Shown piece by piece: positions 7,635 through 15,303 of a DNA stretch of 64,000 nucleotides. A program made the translations under genes and the position numbers. Source of the DNA: Streptomyces mashuensis (lineage in GTDB: Bacteria > Actinomycetota > Actinomycetes > Streptomycetales > Streptomycetaceae); assembly GCF_014654785.1 (NCBI RefSeq), contig NZ_BNBD01000009.1:62001-126000 (forward strand), read 5' to 3'. Every line of letters begins with the position of its first letter. Within the stretch, counting starts at the first letter, position 1. The notes below the pieces were generated by a model that worked only from the letters and a program-made list of their open reading frames with translations, had not been told where the DNA came from and did no database searches.

Positions 7635-9123
7635 TGTCCACGCCGCGGGCGCGGTGGCGGTAGGCCGGGGTGAAGCCGGAGCGGCCGAGGGCCTCCTCCT
7701 GCGCCGCGGCCGTACGGGCTGCGGCCTCGCGCGCCCCGCCCGAGAGGTGGGTGCACGTGATGTGCCAGACGCGGTGCGCGTGGGTCAGGCGCCGTTCCAG
7801 CACGGCCGGGCCGGCGGGCAGGTTGTCGAGGGCGCCCAGCCCGGCGGCCGTCCGGGCCCTGCCCAGGTCGGGCCGGTGCATGAACGCCTCCTTGAAGGCG
7901 GTGGCCATCAGACCGCACCGGGCGCCGCTGAAGATGACCGCGTCACCGGGCGCATCGTGGATGCGCAGGGTCCTGATCACGTCGCGGGTGTCCCACGGGC
8001 GGCTGTCCTCCTGCCGGATCGCGACGTGGGACGCGGCGAGGGGCACGGCCACCAGGAGCGCCGGCAGCAGCCGTAGGCGCGGCGGGACGGTGGCGGCGGC
8101 CGCCGCGAGCAGCAGGGCGAGGGCCGGCAGGCAGAACAGCAGGTAGCGGTAGGCAAGGAGCGGGTGGCCGAGGGAGACGGCCATCAGCAGCAGCGGCGGC
8201 ACGGCCAGCCAGGGCACGCCCACCGCGAGCGCCAGCGGCGGCGCCGTGCGCCGGCGGGCCACGAGGAGGACCAGGGCGGCGAGGGAAGTGAGGGTGAGCA
8301 GGAGTTTCAGCGCGGTGGGGAGGGTGTCCTGGCCGGGGGTGAGGAGCCAGGTGAAGTAGTTGAACGGGGTCCCGGCGGTGACCGGTGCGGCTTCCCCCAC
8401 GGCGGAGCTCTGCGCCGAACCGACGACCAGCAGCGGAACGACGGCGACGACGCCTGCCGCCTGCGCCAGAAGCAGGCGTACGACGACGTGGCGCCCCGGG
8501 CGCCGGACGGCCACGGTGACCGCGTGGGCGGCCACGAGCAGGAGCCCCAACAGGTTGAACCAGCCCAGCAGGGCGAGCAGCACGGCATAGCAGGCCAGCC
8601 ACCGCTTGCGGGCGCCGCCGGCCAGAACCTTCACGAAGGCGCCCGTGGCGAGCACCGCCACCGCCATGACGAAGGCGAACGAACGGGCTTCCTGCGCGTA
8701 GCGCGACGCGGTCGGCAGAACGGCGAGCAGCACCCCGGCACACACCCCGAGACGCGGCCCGCCGAGCATGCGCCCCAGCCACGTGAGGCCGCCGGCGGCG
8801 ACCGCCACGGCCATCGCGGAGGGCACGCGGGTCGTGAACTCGTTGAGCCCGCCGCCGTTCAGTTGCCCGACCAGGTGCATGAGGACGTAGTGCAGACCGT
8901 GCACGGCATCGACCCGCCCCAGCAGGTCCATCATCTCCGGCCAGGACCGCCGCGCCACGTCGATGGTGACGACTTCGTCGGTCCAGGCGGAGGGGCGGGT
9001 GTTCCCCCACACCCCGAGGACGGACGCGAGGAGCGGCGGCAGCCATGCGGCCACGCGCATCCAGCGGATGCGGGGGCCGGTGGACGCGCCGGGCGTGGCA
9101 ATGGGAGGGGAGGCAGCTGTCAC
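7591..9123 (-). CDS. Membrane glycosyltransferase, GT39/ArnT-like
   Basis: About 510 residues with roughly ten to eleven hydrophobic helices. After the first helix comes an extracytoplasmic loop NTRPSAWTDEVVTIDVARRS, whose acidic DE pair in the first loop is the signature of GT-C enzymes (PMT/ArnT/RgtA-like) that take sugars from polyprenyl-phosphate donors. RYAQEARSFAFVMA in the second loop is also typical. A soluble C-terminal domain of ~130 residues follows the last helix. The start is uncertain: GTG 9123 is used, but TTG 9192 or an internal ATG at WMRVAAWL is possible, and none has a clear ribosome-binding site. Probable role in decorating wall polymers or glycoproteins. Confidence 0.75.
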   Translation of the reverse strand: MTAASPPIATPGASTGPRIRWMRVAAWLPPLLASVLGVWGNTRPSAWTDEVVTIDVARRSWPEMMDLLGRVDAVHGLHYVLMHLVGQLNGGGLNEFTTRVPSAMAVAVAAGGLTWLGRMLGGPRLGVCAGVLLAVLPTASRYAQEARSFAFVMAVAVLATGAFVKVLAGGARKRWLACYAVLLALLGWFNLLGLLLVAAHAVTVAVRRPGRHVVVRLLLAQAAGVVAVVPLLVVGSAQSSAVGEAAPVTAGTPFNYFTWLLTPGQDTLPTALKLLLTLTSLAALVLLVARRRTAPPLALAVGVPWLAVPPLLLMAVSLGHPLLAYRYLLFCLPALALLLAAAAATVPPRLRLLPALLVAVPLAASHVAIRQEDSRPWDTRDVIRTLRIHDAPGDAVIFSGARCGLMATAFKEAFMHRPDLGRARTAAGLGALDNLPAGPAVLERRLTHAHRVWHITCTHLSGGAREAAARTAAAQEEALGRSGFTPAYRHRARGVDITLEQRPAASALRG

Positions 9124-9251
9124 AGTGATGCTTTCGTCGCTACGGGCCCCCGTCTTTGCCGCATTATGGGAAATGCGGGTGGTAATGCGCAAAGGGTGCG
9201 GCCCGCCGAGCGGCTATGGCGTCCGCCCGGGCGAAGTCCGCGGCCTGGGCG

Positions 9252-10214
9252 TCAGCGGACGTTCAGCAGGTTCGGCGGCCGGTTGAAGAGGTCGTAGGCG
9301 GCACCTGGCACTCCGTCCGTGTCCGGAACGGTCCTCGCACCGACCGCCTCGACGAAGGCGCGGACCACAGGGTCGGGGACCTCTGACGGCCAGGCGAGCA
9401 CGACTCGGCTCGGCGGGTAGCCGGTCAGCGGGACGAAGGCGATGCCCTCGGTTCGGTGGCGGTGGGTCGCACCGGCGGGGAGGATGCCGACGGCACCCTG
9501 CCACACGATGGCATGCAGGCACTCCGGCACCGTGCGGACCACCGGCCCCGAGCCGGTGCCCGCGGACCGTTCCGCCGCCTCGCCGCTGTCGGCCTCGCCG
9601 AGCCAGTACCGCCGCCAGGCGGCATCGGCGTCCTCGGGCAGGCGGATCCACGGTCGGCCCAGCAGGTCGCCGACCCGCAGACGGGGCCGCCGCGCCACGG
9701 GGTCGTCCGCCGGAACTGCTGCGACCAGCGGCTCGGTCTCCAGCAGCCGGACCGTGAGGCCCGCGGTGTCGAACGGGAGCCGAGTCAGAGCGACGTCGAC
9801 CCGACCGGACCGCAGCCCCGCCGTCGGGTCGCTGATATCCGCCTCGCGCAGCCGTACTTGCGCGTCGGGATGGGTACGCCGGAAGGCCGCGGCCGCGCGG
9901 GGGCCGAAGTCGAGACCGGCTCCGGCAACGGTGCCCACCACGACGGTGCGCCGCCGGCCCGTCTCCCGTACCCGTTCCCGCGCCCGCTCCGCCGCGTCGA
10001 GTACCGCCCTTGCCTCGCCCAGCAGCACCGAACCGGCCTCAGTGAGCCGTACGCCCTGCGCGGACCGCTGGAACAACGGACAGCCGAGCTCGTTCTCGAG
10101 CTCACGTATGCGCTGACTGAGCGGGGGCTGCGACATGTGCAGCCGCGCAGCCGCGCGACCGAAGTGCAACTCCTCGGCCACGGCGACGAAATACCGCAGG
10201 CGGCGAAGATCCAT
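9252..10214 (-). CDS. LysR-family transcriptional regulator
   Basis: 320 residues. An N-terminal winged helix-turn-helix at residues ~1-60 (MDLRRLRYFVAVAEELHFG, then AARLHMSQPPLSQRIRELE) is followed by a linker helix and a periplasmic-binding-protein-like effector domain (VVGTVAGAGLDFGPR onward). ATG at 10214 aligns with the usual MDLRxLRYF start of the family; ATG at 10226 would only add four residues. It is divergent from an AhpD-like gene 134 bp away. That is the classic LysR arrangement, so that gene is the likely target, and a GGTCC-GA-GGACC palindrome sits in the spacer. Confidence 0.92.
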   Translation of the reverse strand: MDLRRLRYFVAVAEELHFGRAAARLHMSQPPLSQRIRELENELGCPLFQRSAQGVRLTEAGSVLLGEARAVLDAAERARERVRETGRRRTVVVGTVAGAGLDFGPRAAAAFRRTHPDAQVRLREADISDPTAGLRSGRVDVALTRLPFDTAGLTVRLLETEPLVAAVPADDPVARRPRLRVGDLLGRPWIRLPEDADAAWRRYWLGEADSGEAAERSAGTGSGPVVRTVPECLHAIVWQGAVGILPAGATHRHRTEGIAFVPLTGYPPSRVVLAWPSEVPDPVVRAFVEAVGARTVPDTDGVPGAAYDLFNRPPNLLNVR

Positions 10215-10234
10215 ACCGTGGACCATATCGAGAC

Positions 10235-10246
10235 GGTCCGAGGACC
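10235..10246. promoter_or_regulatory. Palindrome, possible LysR-type operator
   Basis: GGTCC and GGACC arms separated by GA form a perfect 12-bp palindrome 21 bp upstream of the LysR start, inside the divergent spacer with the AhpD-like gene. Position suits an autoregulatory site. The T-N11-A rule was not clearly met. Confidence 0.35.
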
Positions 10247-10348
10247 ACCGAAACAGTCTTGGACGGCCTTGCGGGTGCGCTGGTGAGCTGGTCCCGGCGC
10301 GATCGAACGGTTCTCGCCCGACCCCTGCTCATCAACGGAGGCACTCGC

Positions 10349-10711
10349 ATGCACCAGCACAGCCACGGCTACGCCGAGCCGTCCGACCTGCAACGCGCCC
10401 GGCAGGTCGGCCGCCTCGCTCCCGAGGAGTTCGCCGCCTGGCAGTCCTTCCAGGAGGTCGTCGACCGCGGAAACGGCTCCGTGCCACGCAAGTACCGTGA
10501 ACTCGTCGCGATCGCCGTGGCACTGACCACCCAGTGCTCGTACTGCCTCGACGTGCACACCGCCCAGGCGCGCCGCCACGGCGTCACCGCCGAGGAACTC
10601 GCAGAGGTCGTCTTCGTTGCCGGAGCGGTGCGTGCCGGCGGGGCGCTGGCTCATGGCCTGCAGGCGATGAAGCTCTACGACGGACACTCGGCCACGTCGT
10701 CACGCTCGTAG
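10349..10711 (+). CDS. Carboxymuconolactone decarboxylase / AhpD-like protein
   Basis: 120 residues of the CMD/AhpD fold. RKYRELVAIAVALTTQCSYC is followed by LDVHTAQARRHG, giving the CxxC...H signature (CSYCLDVH) of AhpD-type alkylhydroperoxidases. The Cys pair and His support redox or peroxidase chemistry rather than lactone decarboxylation. ATG 10349 has CGGAGG about 8 bases upstream. It is divergent from the LysR gene, which probably controls it in response to an oxidant or electrophile. Physiological substrate unknown. Confidence 0.87.
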   Translation: MHQHSHGYAEPSDLQRARQVGRLAPEEFAAWQSFQEVVDRGNGSVPRKYRELVAIAVALTTQCSYCLDVHTAQARRHGVTAEELAEVVFVAGAVRAGGALAHGLQAMKLYDGHSATSSRS

Positions 10712-10795
10712 GCCGCCATGCCACGCACCGCCGCCTCTGGCCGGCGGGATCGGTGGCCGCGACCCGTCGGCGGAGGTCCAGGCGTGTGCCCGGCG

Positions 10796-11011
10796 TCAGC
10801 CCGCCGCCGCGCGGGCGAAGCGCGTGGCCGTGCGGGCGAAGCGCGCGGCCTGGAGGTGACGCGTCAGCGCGCGGAGGGCGGCGGGGCGGGTGGTGATGAC
10901 GACGGTGGGGTCGTCGCTCTCGCGTAGCGCGGCGGATGGCCCGGTGGCCGCCACCTCAAGGCGGTTCGCCGCATCGGCTCCGGGGCGGCTGGACTTTTGC
11001 CACCGTGTCAC
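10796..11011 (-). CDS. DUF397 domain protein (first copy)
   Basis: 71 residues starting with GTG at 11011 (TRWQKSSRPG). The ending block ALRESDDPTVVITTRPAALR is the DUF397 core, in which the ESDDP...ITxxPxxLxAL pattern is diagnostic. The N-terminal WxKSSxSG motif is present but its usual Cys-Val-Glu segment has decayed (AANRLEVAA), so this copy may be diverging. GGAGG lies 4 bases upstream of the start. It is the last gene of the leftward XRE-DUF397-DUF397 run. In characterised relatives (whiJ and abaA loci) such small proteins act with the XRE regulator to control development. Confidence 0.8.
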   Translation of the reverse strand: MTRWQKSSRPGADAANRLEVAATGPSAALRESDDPTVVITTRPAALRALTRHLQAARFARTATRFARAAAG

Positions 11012-11046
11012 GGCGCCTCCTTTGGCCGTGGGGCTGGGCCCCGGCG

Positions 11047-11259
11047 TCAACCCTTCGCCGCGCGGATGAAGACCTCGCCCTGGATGCGGCGCGTCAGTGC
11101 GCGGAGGGCGGCGGGGCGCGTGGTTATGACCGTGGTGGGGTCGTCGCTTTCGCGGACGGCAATGGCACCGCCCTCGTCCCTCAGCTCGACGCAGCTGTTG
11201 TCCTGTCCCCCGCCAGAGAACGATGACTTCTGCCAGTCACTGGACATGGTCGTGGCCAC
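11047..11259 (-). CDS. DUF397 domain protein (second copy)
   Basis: 70 residues with the full DUF397 pattern: SDWQKSSFSGGGQDNSCVEL, then GAIAVRESDDPTTVITTRPA. GTG 11259 is used; ATG 11247 would remove four residues, and neither has an ideally spaced Shine-Dalgarno sequence. It begins 6 bp after the stop of the XRE gene (11265), so translation is probably coupled. It is a close paralogue of the copy at 10796-11011, sharing the last ~35 residues almost exactly, which points to a recent tandem duplication. Confidence 0.85.
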   Translation of the reverse strand: MATTMSSDWQKSSFSGGGQDNSCVELRDEGGAIAVRESDDPTTVITTRPAALRALTRRIQGEVFIRAAKG

Positions 11260-11264
11260 ACCCC

Positions 11265-12119
11265 TCACATTTCTTGCACGGCACGATGGAGGAACTCCCG
11301 TGATTCCGTCTCGCTCAGTGCCGATGACACCAAGACGTCGAACATCGACCTGTACATGGACAGCAGAGCGTCGGCCGACACGAATGTGCCTCGGAAGGCG
11401 TTGTCCATCTGCACAGTGTCGAGCTCTGGCACAGGCCCCTCCGCATAGAGCATGGACTGCACCGTGCCGATCAGATTGTCCATGTCGAACGGGATGACGC
11501 GCAGCGTCACGGTCGGCCACTCAGCAACGTCCGACAGGAACCGCAGTTGGCGTTGCTGGACTGCTCGGCTGCCGTATCGCATGCGTAGCGCTGCCTCGTG
11601 CACGATCGCCACCGTCTCGGGCGGCTGCTCACGCTCATAAATCCACCGACGGCGCACACGATGCTCGACGCGAGCGTTCAGCTGCTCGTCGGGCAACGAC
11701 GGAATCGAACCGCCGAACAAGGCCCGCGCGTACTCCTCCGTCTGGAAGATCCCCGGCACGTAAGTCGTCTGGAACAGTCGGAGGGCCCGCGCATGGTGTT
11801 CGAGCTCGGAAATGTCCAAGAAGCCCGGCGAGAGGATTCCGCGGTACTCGTCCCACCAGTGCTGCCCGCGGTGTTCGCGCGTCATCGCGCACAGCGCGTC
11901 GATCAGCGCCTCGTTGCCGCACTTGTACATCGATGCCAAGCGGCGGACCCGGTCCTCGCTCACGCCCCATCGCCCCGCCTCGATGTGGCTGATCTGTGCC
12001 GCGCCGCCGCCCAGCATCGCGCCCGCTTCGCGGGCGGACATGCCGGCCGCCTCGCGCAGCTTGCGCAACTCCGTGCCCAGCCGCGCCTGCCGCGCGGTCG
12101 GGTTGCTTCTCGGCGGCAT
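11265..12119 (-). CDS. XRE-type regulator with DUF5753 (whiJ-like)
   Basis: 284 residues. An N-terminal XRE helix-turn-helix spans residues ~10-65 (ELRKLREAAGMSAREAGAML and QISHIEAGRWGVSEDRVRRL), followed by a ~180-residue DUF5753 ligand-sensing-like domain (LRLFQTTYVPGIFQTEEYAR). ATG at 12119 has GGAGGGG 6-7 bases upstream. Together with the downstream DUF397 genes and the divergent HATPase gene it forms the whiJ-type set that is reiterated many times in Streptomyces genomes and, where studied, represses development until relieved by its DUF397 partner. Whether this is the whiJ orthologue itself cannot be decided here. Confidence 0.9.
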   Translation of the reverse strand: MPPRSNPTARQARLGTELRKLREAAGMSAREAGAMLGGGAAQISHIEAGRWGVSEDRVRRLASMYKCGNEALIDALCAMTREHRGQHWWDEYRGILSPGFLDISELEHHARALRLFQTTYVPGIFQTEEYARALFGGSIPSLPDEQLNARVEHRVRRRWIYEREQPPETVAIVHEAALRMRYGSRAVQQRQLRFLSDVAEWPTVTLRVIPFDMDNLIGTVQSMLYAEGPVPELDTVQMDNAFRGTFVSADALLSMYRSMFDVLVSSALSETESREFLHRAVQEM

Positions 12120-12196
12120 CGATCGCCCCTCCACTTCGTGCTCCGAGTCTCGCGCGCCACCTTCCCACAGGTCCACCCGCTGTCACCGAATCGTGT

Positions 12197-12233
12197 CACA
12201 GCGTTGCGCCGGTACAGCGTTGTGCCCTACGGT
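12197..12233 (+). promoter_or_regulatory. Candidate promoter and direct repeats between XRE and ATPase genes
   Basis: TTGCGC (12204-12209) and TACGGT (12228-12233) are separated by 18 bases, a plausible -35/-10 pair reading right. The same stretch holds direct repeats ACAGCGTTGCG (12198-12208) and ACAGCGTTGTG (12214-12224), one and a half helical turns apart, a sensible spot for XRE binding. Confidence 0.4.
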
Positions 12234-12365
12234 CCTGGCCACGCCGCAACGTCGCTCAGGAAGAGCCGAAGTGCAGCCCCGCAACGCGTAGTTGATCCCC
12301 GGGGCCGGGCCACGGATGGTCGGGGTGCGGTGGAACTCACCGGAACCGCGATGGGAGATCGCCCC

Positions 12366-12890
12366 ATGCGTACCACCGTCCTCAACCTCCCCATCCGCCA
12401 CGGGCATTACGTACTCGACGCGCCCGCGCACGCCACAACGCCCCGCCTCGCGCGCCAGTTCGTCGCCGAGACGCTTGTAGCCGCCGGGCGGGACGCCCTC
12501 GTCCCCGACGCCCGCGTCTGCGTGTCCGACGTCGTCACCAACGTCGTGCAGCACGCCCGCGTCGACACCCTCGCCGTCGAAGTCACCGTCCGCCCCGGCC
12601 GCGCCGTCGTCGCCGTGCGCGACGGCGACCCGTACCGGCGGCCGTACCGCCGCCACGCCGCGCCCGGCGACGAGCGCGGCCGCGGCTTGCAGCTCGTGGG
12701 CGCGCTGTCGTATGCCTGTGGCGTGAGCCTCGTGTGGGACGGGCTCCACGTCGTCGGGAAACGCGTCTGGTTCGAGCTGCGTGAGCGGTACGTGCTCGCT
12801 CACCTCCCCTGCCCCCGGTTCACCCCATCGTGTCGGCAATGTGCTGTTTGCGCCCCCGTGTCCCCAGGGCAGGAACCCTCTACGGAATGA
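12366..12890 (+). CDS. ATP-binding anti-sigma-like protein (HATPase_c)
   Basis: 174 residues of the RsbW/SpoIIAB-like GHKL ATPase family. The N box is VCVSDVVTNVVQHAR, the G1 box is AVRDGDPYRRP and the G2 region is ERGRGLQLVGALSYACGV. Such small kinases bind sigma factors or anti-anti-sigma proteins. The C-terminal ~25 residues, with three Cys, are not part of the fold. ATG 12366 has GGGAGA upstream; ATG 12351 would add five residues. It is divergent from the XRE gene, the standard third partner of whiJ/abaA-like loci. Confidence 0.85.
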   Translation: MRTTVLNLPIRHGHYVLDAPAHATTPRLARQFVAETLVAAGRDALVPDARVCVSDVVTNVVQHARVDTLAVEVTVRPGRAVVAVRDGDPYRRPYRRHAAPGDERGRGLQLVGALSYACGVSLVWDGLHVVGKRVWFELRERYVLAHLPCPRFTPSCRQCAVCAPVSPGQEPSTE

Positions 12891-12945
12891 CCCGCTCCGC
12901 ATGCGTGCGCCGGGTCGTGAACGTACGCACGAAGGGACCGGGGCT

Positions 12946-13710
12946 GTGCCGTCGTACGAGTCGTACGAGAAGAGACGGGCCCGCCGGGCCGCCCGCAAAA
13001 AGGCTTGGCGCGCCGCGCGGTTCGCCGCGACCGCCGCCGTGCTCGCGCTGCCCGCCGCCGCGCTGGCGACCGACTCCGCGGAAGCCGCATCCTCCTGCAC
13101 CGTGAACGGACAACCCGTCTCCGGCAGCGACATCCGCGGTACCGAGGGCAACGACACGATCACCTGTGCCGCCGGCGTCACCGCGGACACCGTCGTGGAC
13201 GCGCTCGGCGGCGACGACACCGTCGTCGTCGGCGGTCAGGTCGCGGGCCGCGTCCGCGGCGGCGACGGGAACGACCGGATCATCCTCGACGAGGGCTCCA
13301 CGCTCACCGGCGACATCGACGGTCAGGCCGGCACGGACACCCTCGACCTCAAGGGCCCCGTCTCCGGCGCCGTCCGCGGCGGACAGGGCGACGACACCAT
13401 CCACCTCTTCCCGCACGCGCGCGTCGAGTCCGGCGGCGACATCCGCGGCGCGCTCGGCGCCGACACGATCACCGCGGACGACGACGTCGACGTCCTCGGC
13501 CTCGTCGAGGGCAACGACCAGGACGACACCGTCGACATCAAGGGCACCGTCGGCCCCGGCGGTCGCGTCCACGGCGACGCGGGCGACGACGACCTGCACG
13601 CCCGTCTCAACAACGGCACCGTCGACGGAGGCGACGGCAACGACCGCTGCGTCGTCGACGACGGTGCCCTGCCCATCAACTGCGAACGGCCCGCCCGCCC
13701 GCTCGGCTAG
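12946..13710 (+). CDS. Secreted Gly/Asp-repeat (RTX-like) protein
   Basis: 254 residues. A basic N-terminus (SYEKRRARRAARKKAWRAAR) precedes a Sec signal peptide (AVLALPAAALATDSAEAAS). The mature part opens with SCTVNG and continues as ~9 imperfect repeats (GGDDTVVVG, GGDGNDRIIL, GQGDDTIHL, GDAGDDDLHA, GGDGNDRCVV) resembling RTX calcium-binding nonapeptides, ending in INCERP. GTG 12946 is chosen from GAAGGGA 8-9 bases upstream; ATG 12901 is possible. Paralogue of the truncated gene at the left edge. No protease, lipase or export ATPase is adjacent, so this is not a classical RTX toxin. Possibly an extracellular Ca-dependent structural protein. Confidence 0.75.
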   Translation: MPSYESYEKRRARRAARKKAWRAARFAATAAVLALPAAALATDSAEAASSCTVNGQPVSGSDIRGTEGNDTITCAAGVTADTVVDALGGDDTVVVGGQVAGRVRGGDGNDRIILDEGSTLTGDIDGQAGTDTLDLKGPVSGAVRGGQGDDTIHLFPHARVESGGDIRGALGADTITADDDVDVLGLVEGNDQDDTVDIKGTVGPGGRVHGDAGDDDLHARLNNGTVDGGDGNDRCVVDDGALPINCERPARPLG

Positions 13711-13814
13711 CCACGCGCACCGGCCGATCGTTCGTACGCCCGATTTCGACCCGGACCGAAGGGGTTTGCCCGCGGAGGCGACGCGGCGCACACTCCCGGT
13801 ACCGGCACAGGGGG

Positions 13815-13852
13815 GTCCGGGTGCCCGGGACCACGGGGGTGGGCACCCGGAC
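13815..13852. terminator. Terminator hairpin 1 of a tandem pair
   Basis: Perfect 12-bp stem, GTCCGGGTGCCC (13815-13826) with its complement at 13841-13852, 14-base loop, about 105 bp after the repeat-protein stop. It lies in the convergent gap. Confidence 0.65.
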
Positions 13853-13863
13853 GCAACAATGCC

Positions 13864-13901
13864 GAAGGGCCGCCGTCCTGCGGGGGGAACGGCGGCCCTT
13901 C
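13864..13901. terminator. Terminator hairpin 2 of a tandem pair
   Basis: Perfect 13-bp stem, GAAGGGCCGCCGT (13864-13876) with its complement at 13889-13901, followed by TTC. It sits 50 bp beyond the NlpC/P60 stop on the other strand, so it probably terminates both convergent genes. Confidence 0.8.
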
Positions 13902-13951
13902 TTCACGAACTTCACGGACTCCGCGAACGATCCGTGTGCGGCGTGCGCGCG

Positions 13952-14788
13952 TCAGAGGACGCGGACGGCACCCGTGGGCGGGGAGTAGCTCATGTCGCGC
14001 TCCACGACGCCGACGCCCGGGTTCTGCGCGCCGATGAACTTGCCACCGCCGATGTAGACGGCCACGTGGTACGCGCTGCCCGCGGGGCCCCAGTAGAGGA
14101 TGTCGCCCGGCTGCAGGTTGCCCAGCCCGACCTGGGTACCGGCCGTCGACTGGTCCTGCGAGACGCGCGGCAGGTCGATGCCGATCTGCTTGTACGCGGC
14201 CATCACCAGACCGGAGCAGTCGTACGCGGAGGGGCCCGTGGCGCCCATGACGTAGCTGGCGTGCGACCCGTTAGGCCCGTCGGCCTTCGACTTGAGGAAC
14301 GAGATCAGCGCGGCGACGCTCCCCGTGGCGGCGGGCGTGCTGGTCTCGTCGGCGGCAGCGGCCTTCGTGCCCAGCGTCGTCCGCGCGCCGCCGCGCGAGG
14401 CGCGCGTCTGCTCGGCGTCGCGCTTCTGCTGCGCCTCCGCCTCCTTGCGCTCGGCCTCGGCCTTGCGGTCCGCCTCGTCCTTGGCCTTCTTCGCGTCGGC
14501 CGTGGCGTTGCCCGTGGCCTCGTCCACCTGGGCGCGGACCTGGTAGTCCACGGCGGTCTGCTGCGTGGCGACCGCGCTCTGCGCGATGGAGGTGGTCAGG
14601 GCCGCGTTGAACGCGGGCATCTCCTGGGTGGCCTCGGCCGGCTTGTCGACGGCGGTGGAGGCCGAAGCGGTGCCGGCCACGGCCAGAGTGCTGAGGACGC
14701 CACCGGCCACACCCGTACGGATGACCCACGACTGGGTCGCGGTCTTACGGGGCTTGCGGTGGCTGGTTATGTGCGCGTTCGGGGACAT
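13952..14788 (-). CDS. NlpC/P60 (C40) cell-wall endopeptidase
   Basis: 278 residues. After a basic N-terminus and signal peptide (GVAGGVLSTLAVAGTASAS) comes a long Ala/Lys/Glu-rich coiled coil (~residues 65-135; KKAKDEADRKAEAERKEAEA). The C-terminal NlpC/P60 domain has catalytic Cys in YDCSGLVMAAYKQIG and catalytic His in SAYHVAVYIGGG, with QPGDILYW before it. The family cleaves gamma-D-Glu-diaminopimelate bonds in peptidoglycan stem peptides and here should act outside the membrane. ATG 14788 has no clear Shine-Dalgarno sequence. A promoter-like pair lies ~400 bp upstream, implying a long leader. Divergent from nuoA. Confidence 0.9.
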   Translation of the reverse strand: MSPNAHITSHRKPRKTATQSWVIRTGVAGGVLSTLAVAGTASASTAVDKPAEATQEMPAFNAALTTSIAQSAVATQQTAVDYQVRAQVDEATGNATADAKKAKDEADRKAEAERKEAEAQQKRDAEQTRASRGGARTTLGTKAAAADETSTPAATGSVAALISFLKSKADGPNGSHASYVMGATGPSAYDCSGLVMAAYKQIGIDLPRVSQDQSTAGTQVGLGNLQPGDILYWGPAGSAYHVAVYIGGGKFIGAQNPGVGVVERDMSYSPPTGAVRVL

Positions 14789-15190
14789 GGGACAAGGGAC
14801 TACCAGTACGCGTGTGCCAAGTTCAAGAAGAGTGACGTGCGACACAATTGGCCCGTACCAACCGGCATTTCGGGCCTTTTGATCACGGGAGGGTCACGGT
14901 CCGGATGCGGCCGGGATGCGCGATCATGCGCCTCAGCACGGCTTTTGGGTCCTGGCGCAGGCGAGCGGACGTCATATCACCCGGAGAGTGCGGCCGTCGA
15001 GCCTACCCGTGAAATCCGGCCTCAGTACCGCGCGTAACGTGGCGGAACTCACGTCACCGGTGTTTCGGGGTGTGTCCCTCCGGTTCCGCCTTCGAGCCCC
15101 CGCGCCGGCCGTCGGTCCGGTCGCCGGTTCGGTCCCCTCGAACCCCGGTCGCACCCGGTCGTCCCCGGCCGCCGCCCCGTCTCCCATCGG
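14789..15190 (-). other. Long gene-free leader of the NlpC/P60 gene
   Basis: About 400 bp with no supported reading frame. If the promoter at 15198-15226 is used, this is an untranslated leader. It contains scattered GC-rich inverted repeats but no motif I can name; the c-di-AMP (ydaO) riboswitch core expected for some NlpC/P60 genes was not found. Confidence 0.45.
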
Positions 15191-15197
15191 CCGCGCT

Positions 15198-15226
15198 TCT
15201 CTATCAGTTGGGCCGCCATAAAACAA
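15198..15226 (-). promoter_or_regulatory. Candidate promoter for the NlpC/P60 gene
   Basis: On the minus strand, TTGTTT (15226-15221) and TAGAGA (15203-15198) are 17 bases apart. Use of this promoter would give a leader of about 400 nt before ATG 14788, most of the otherwise empty 14789-15190 stretch. I found no recognised riboswitch in it. Confidence 0.4.
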
Positions 15227-15303
15227 ATTTGCCCGCCCCACCCTCCTCTTGATAATGCGTCACCCCCTCCCACCAGCGCTTCCGCACCCGAATGTCACCT
15301 CTG

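Noticed and set aside
14789..15226. ydaO (c-di-AMP) riboswitch in the NlpC/P60 leader
   Set aside because: Only a GGTAGGC stretch (minus strand near 15001) recalls the 3' conserved end. The CAGCTAACC core and the paired GAACCCG and GGGGTGAA blocks are absent, so I do not call it.
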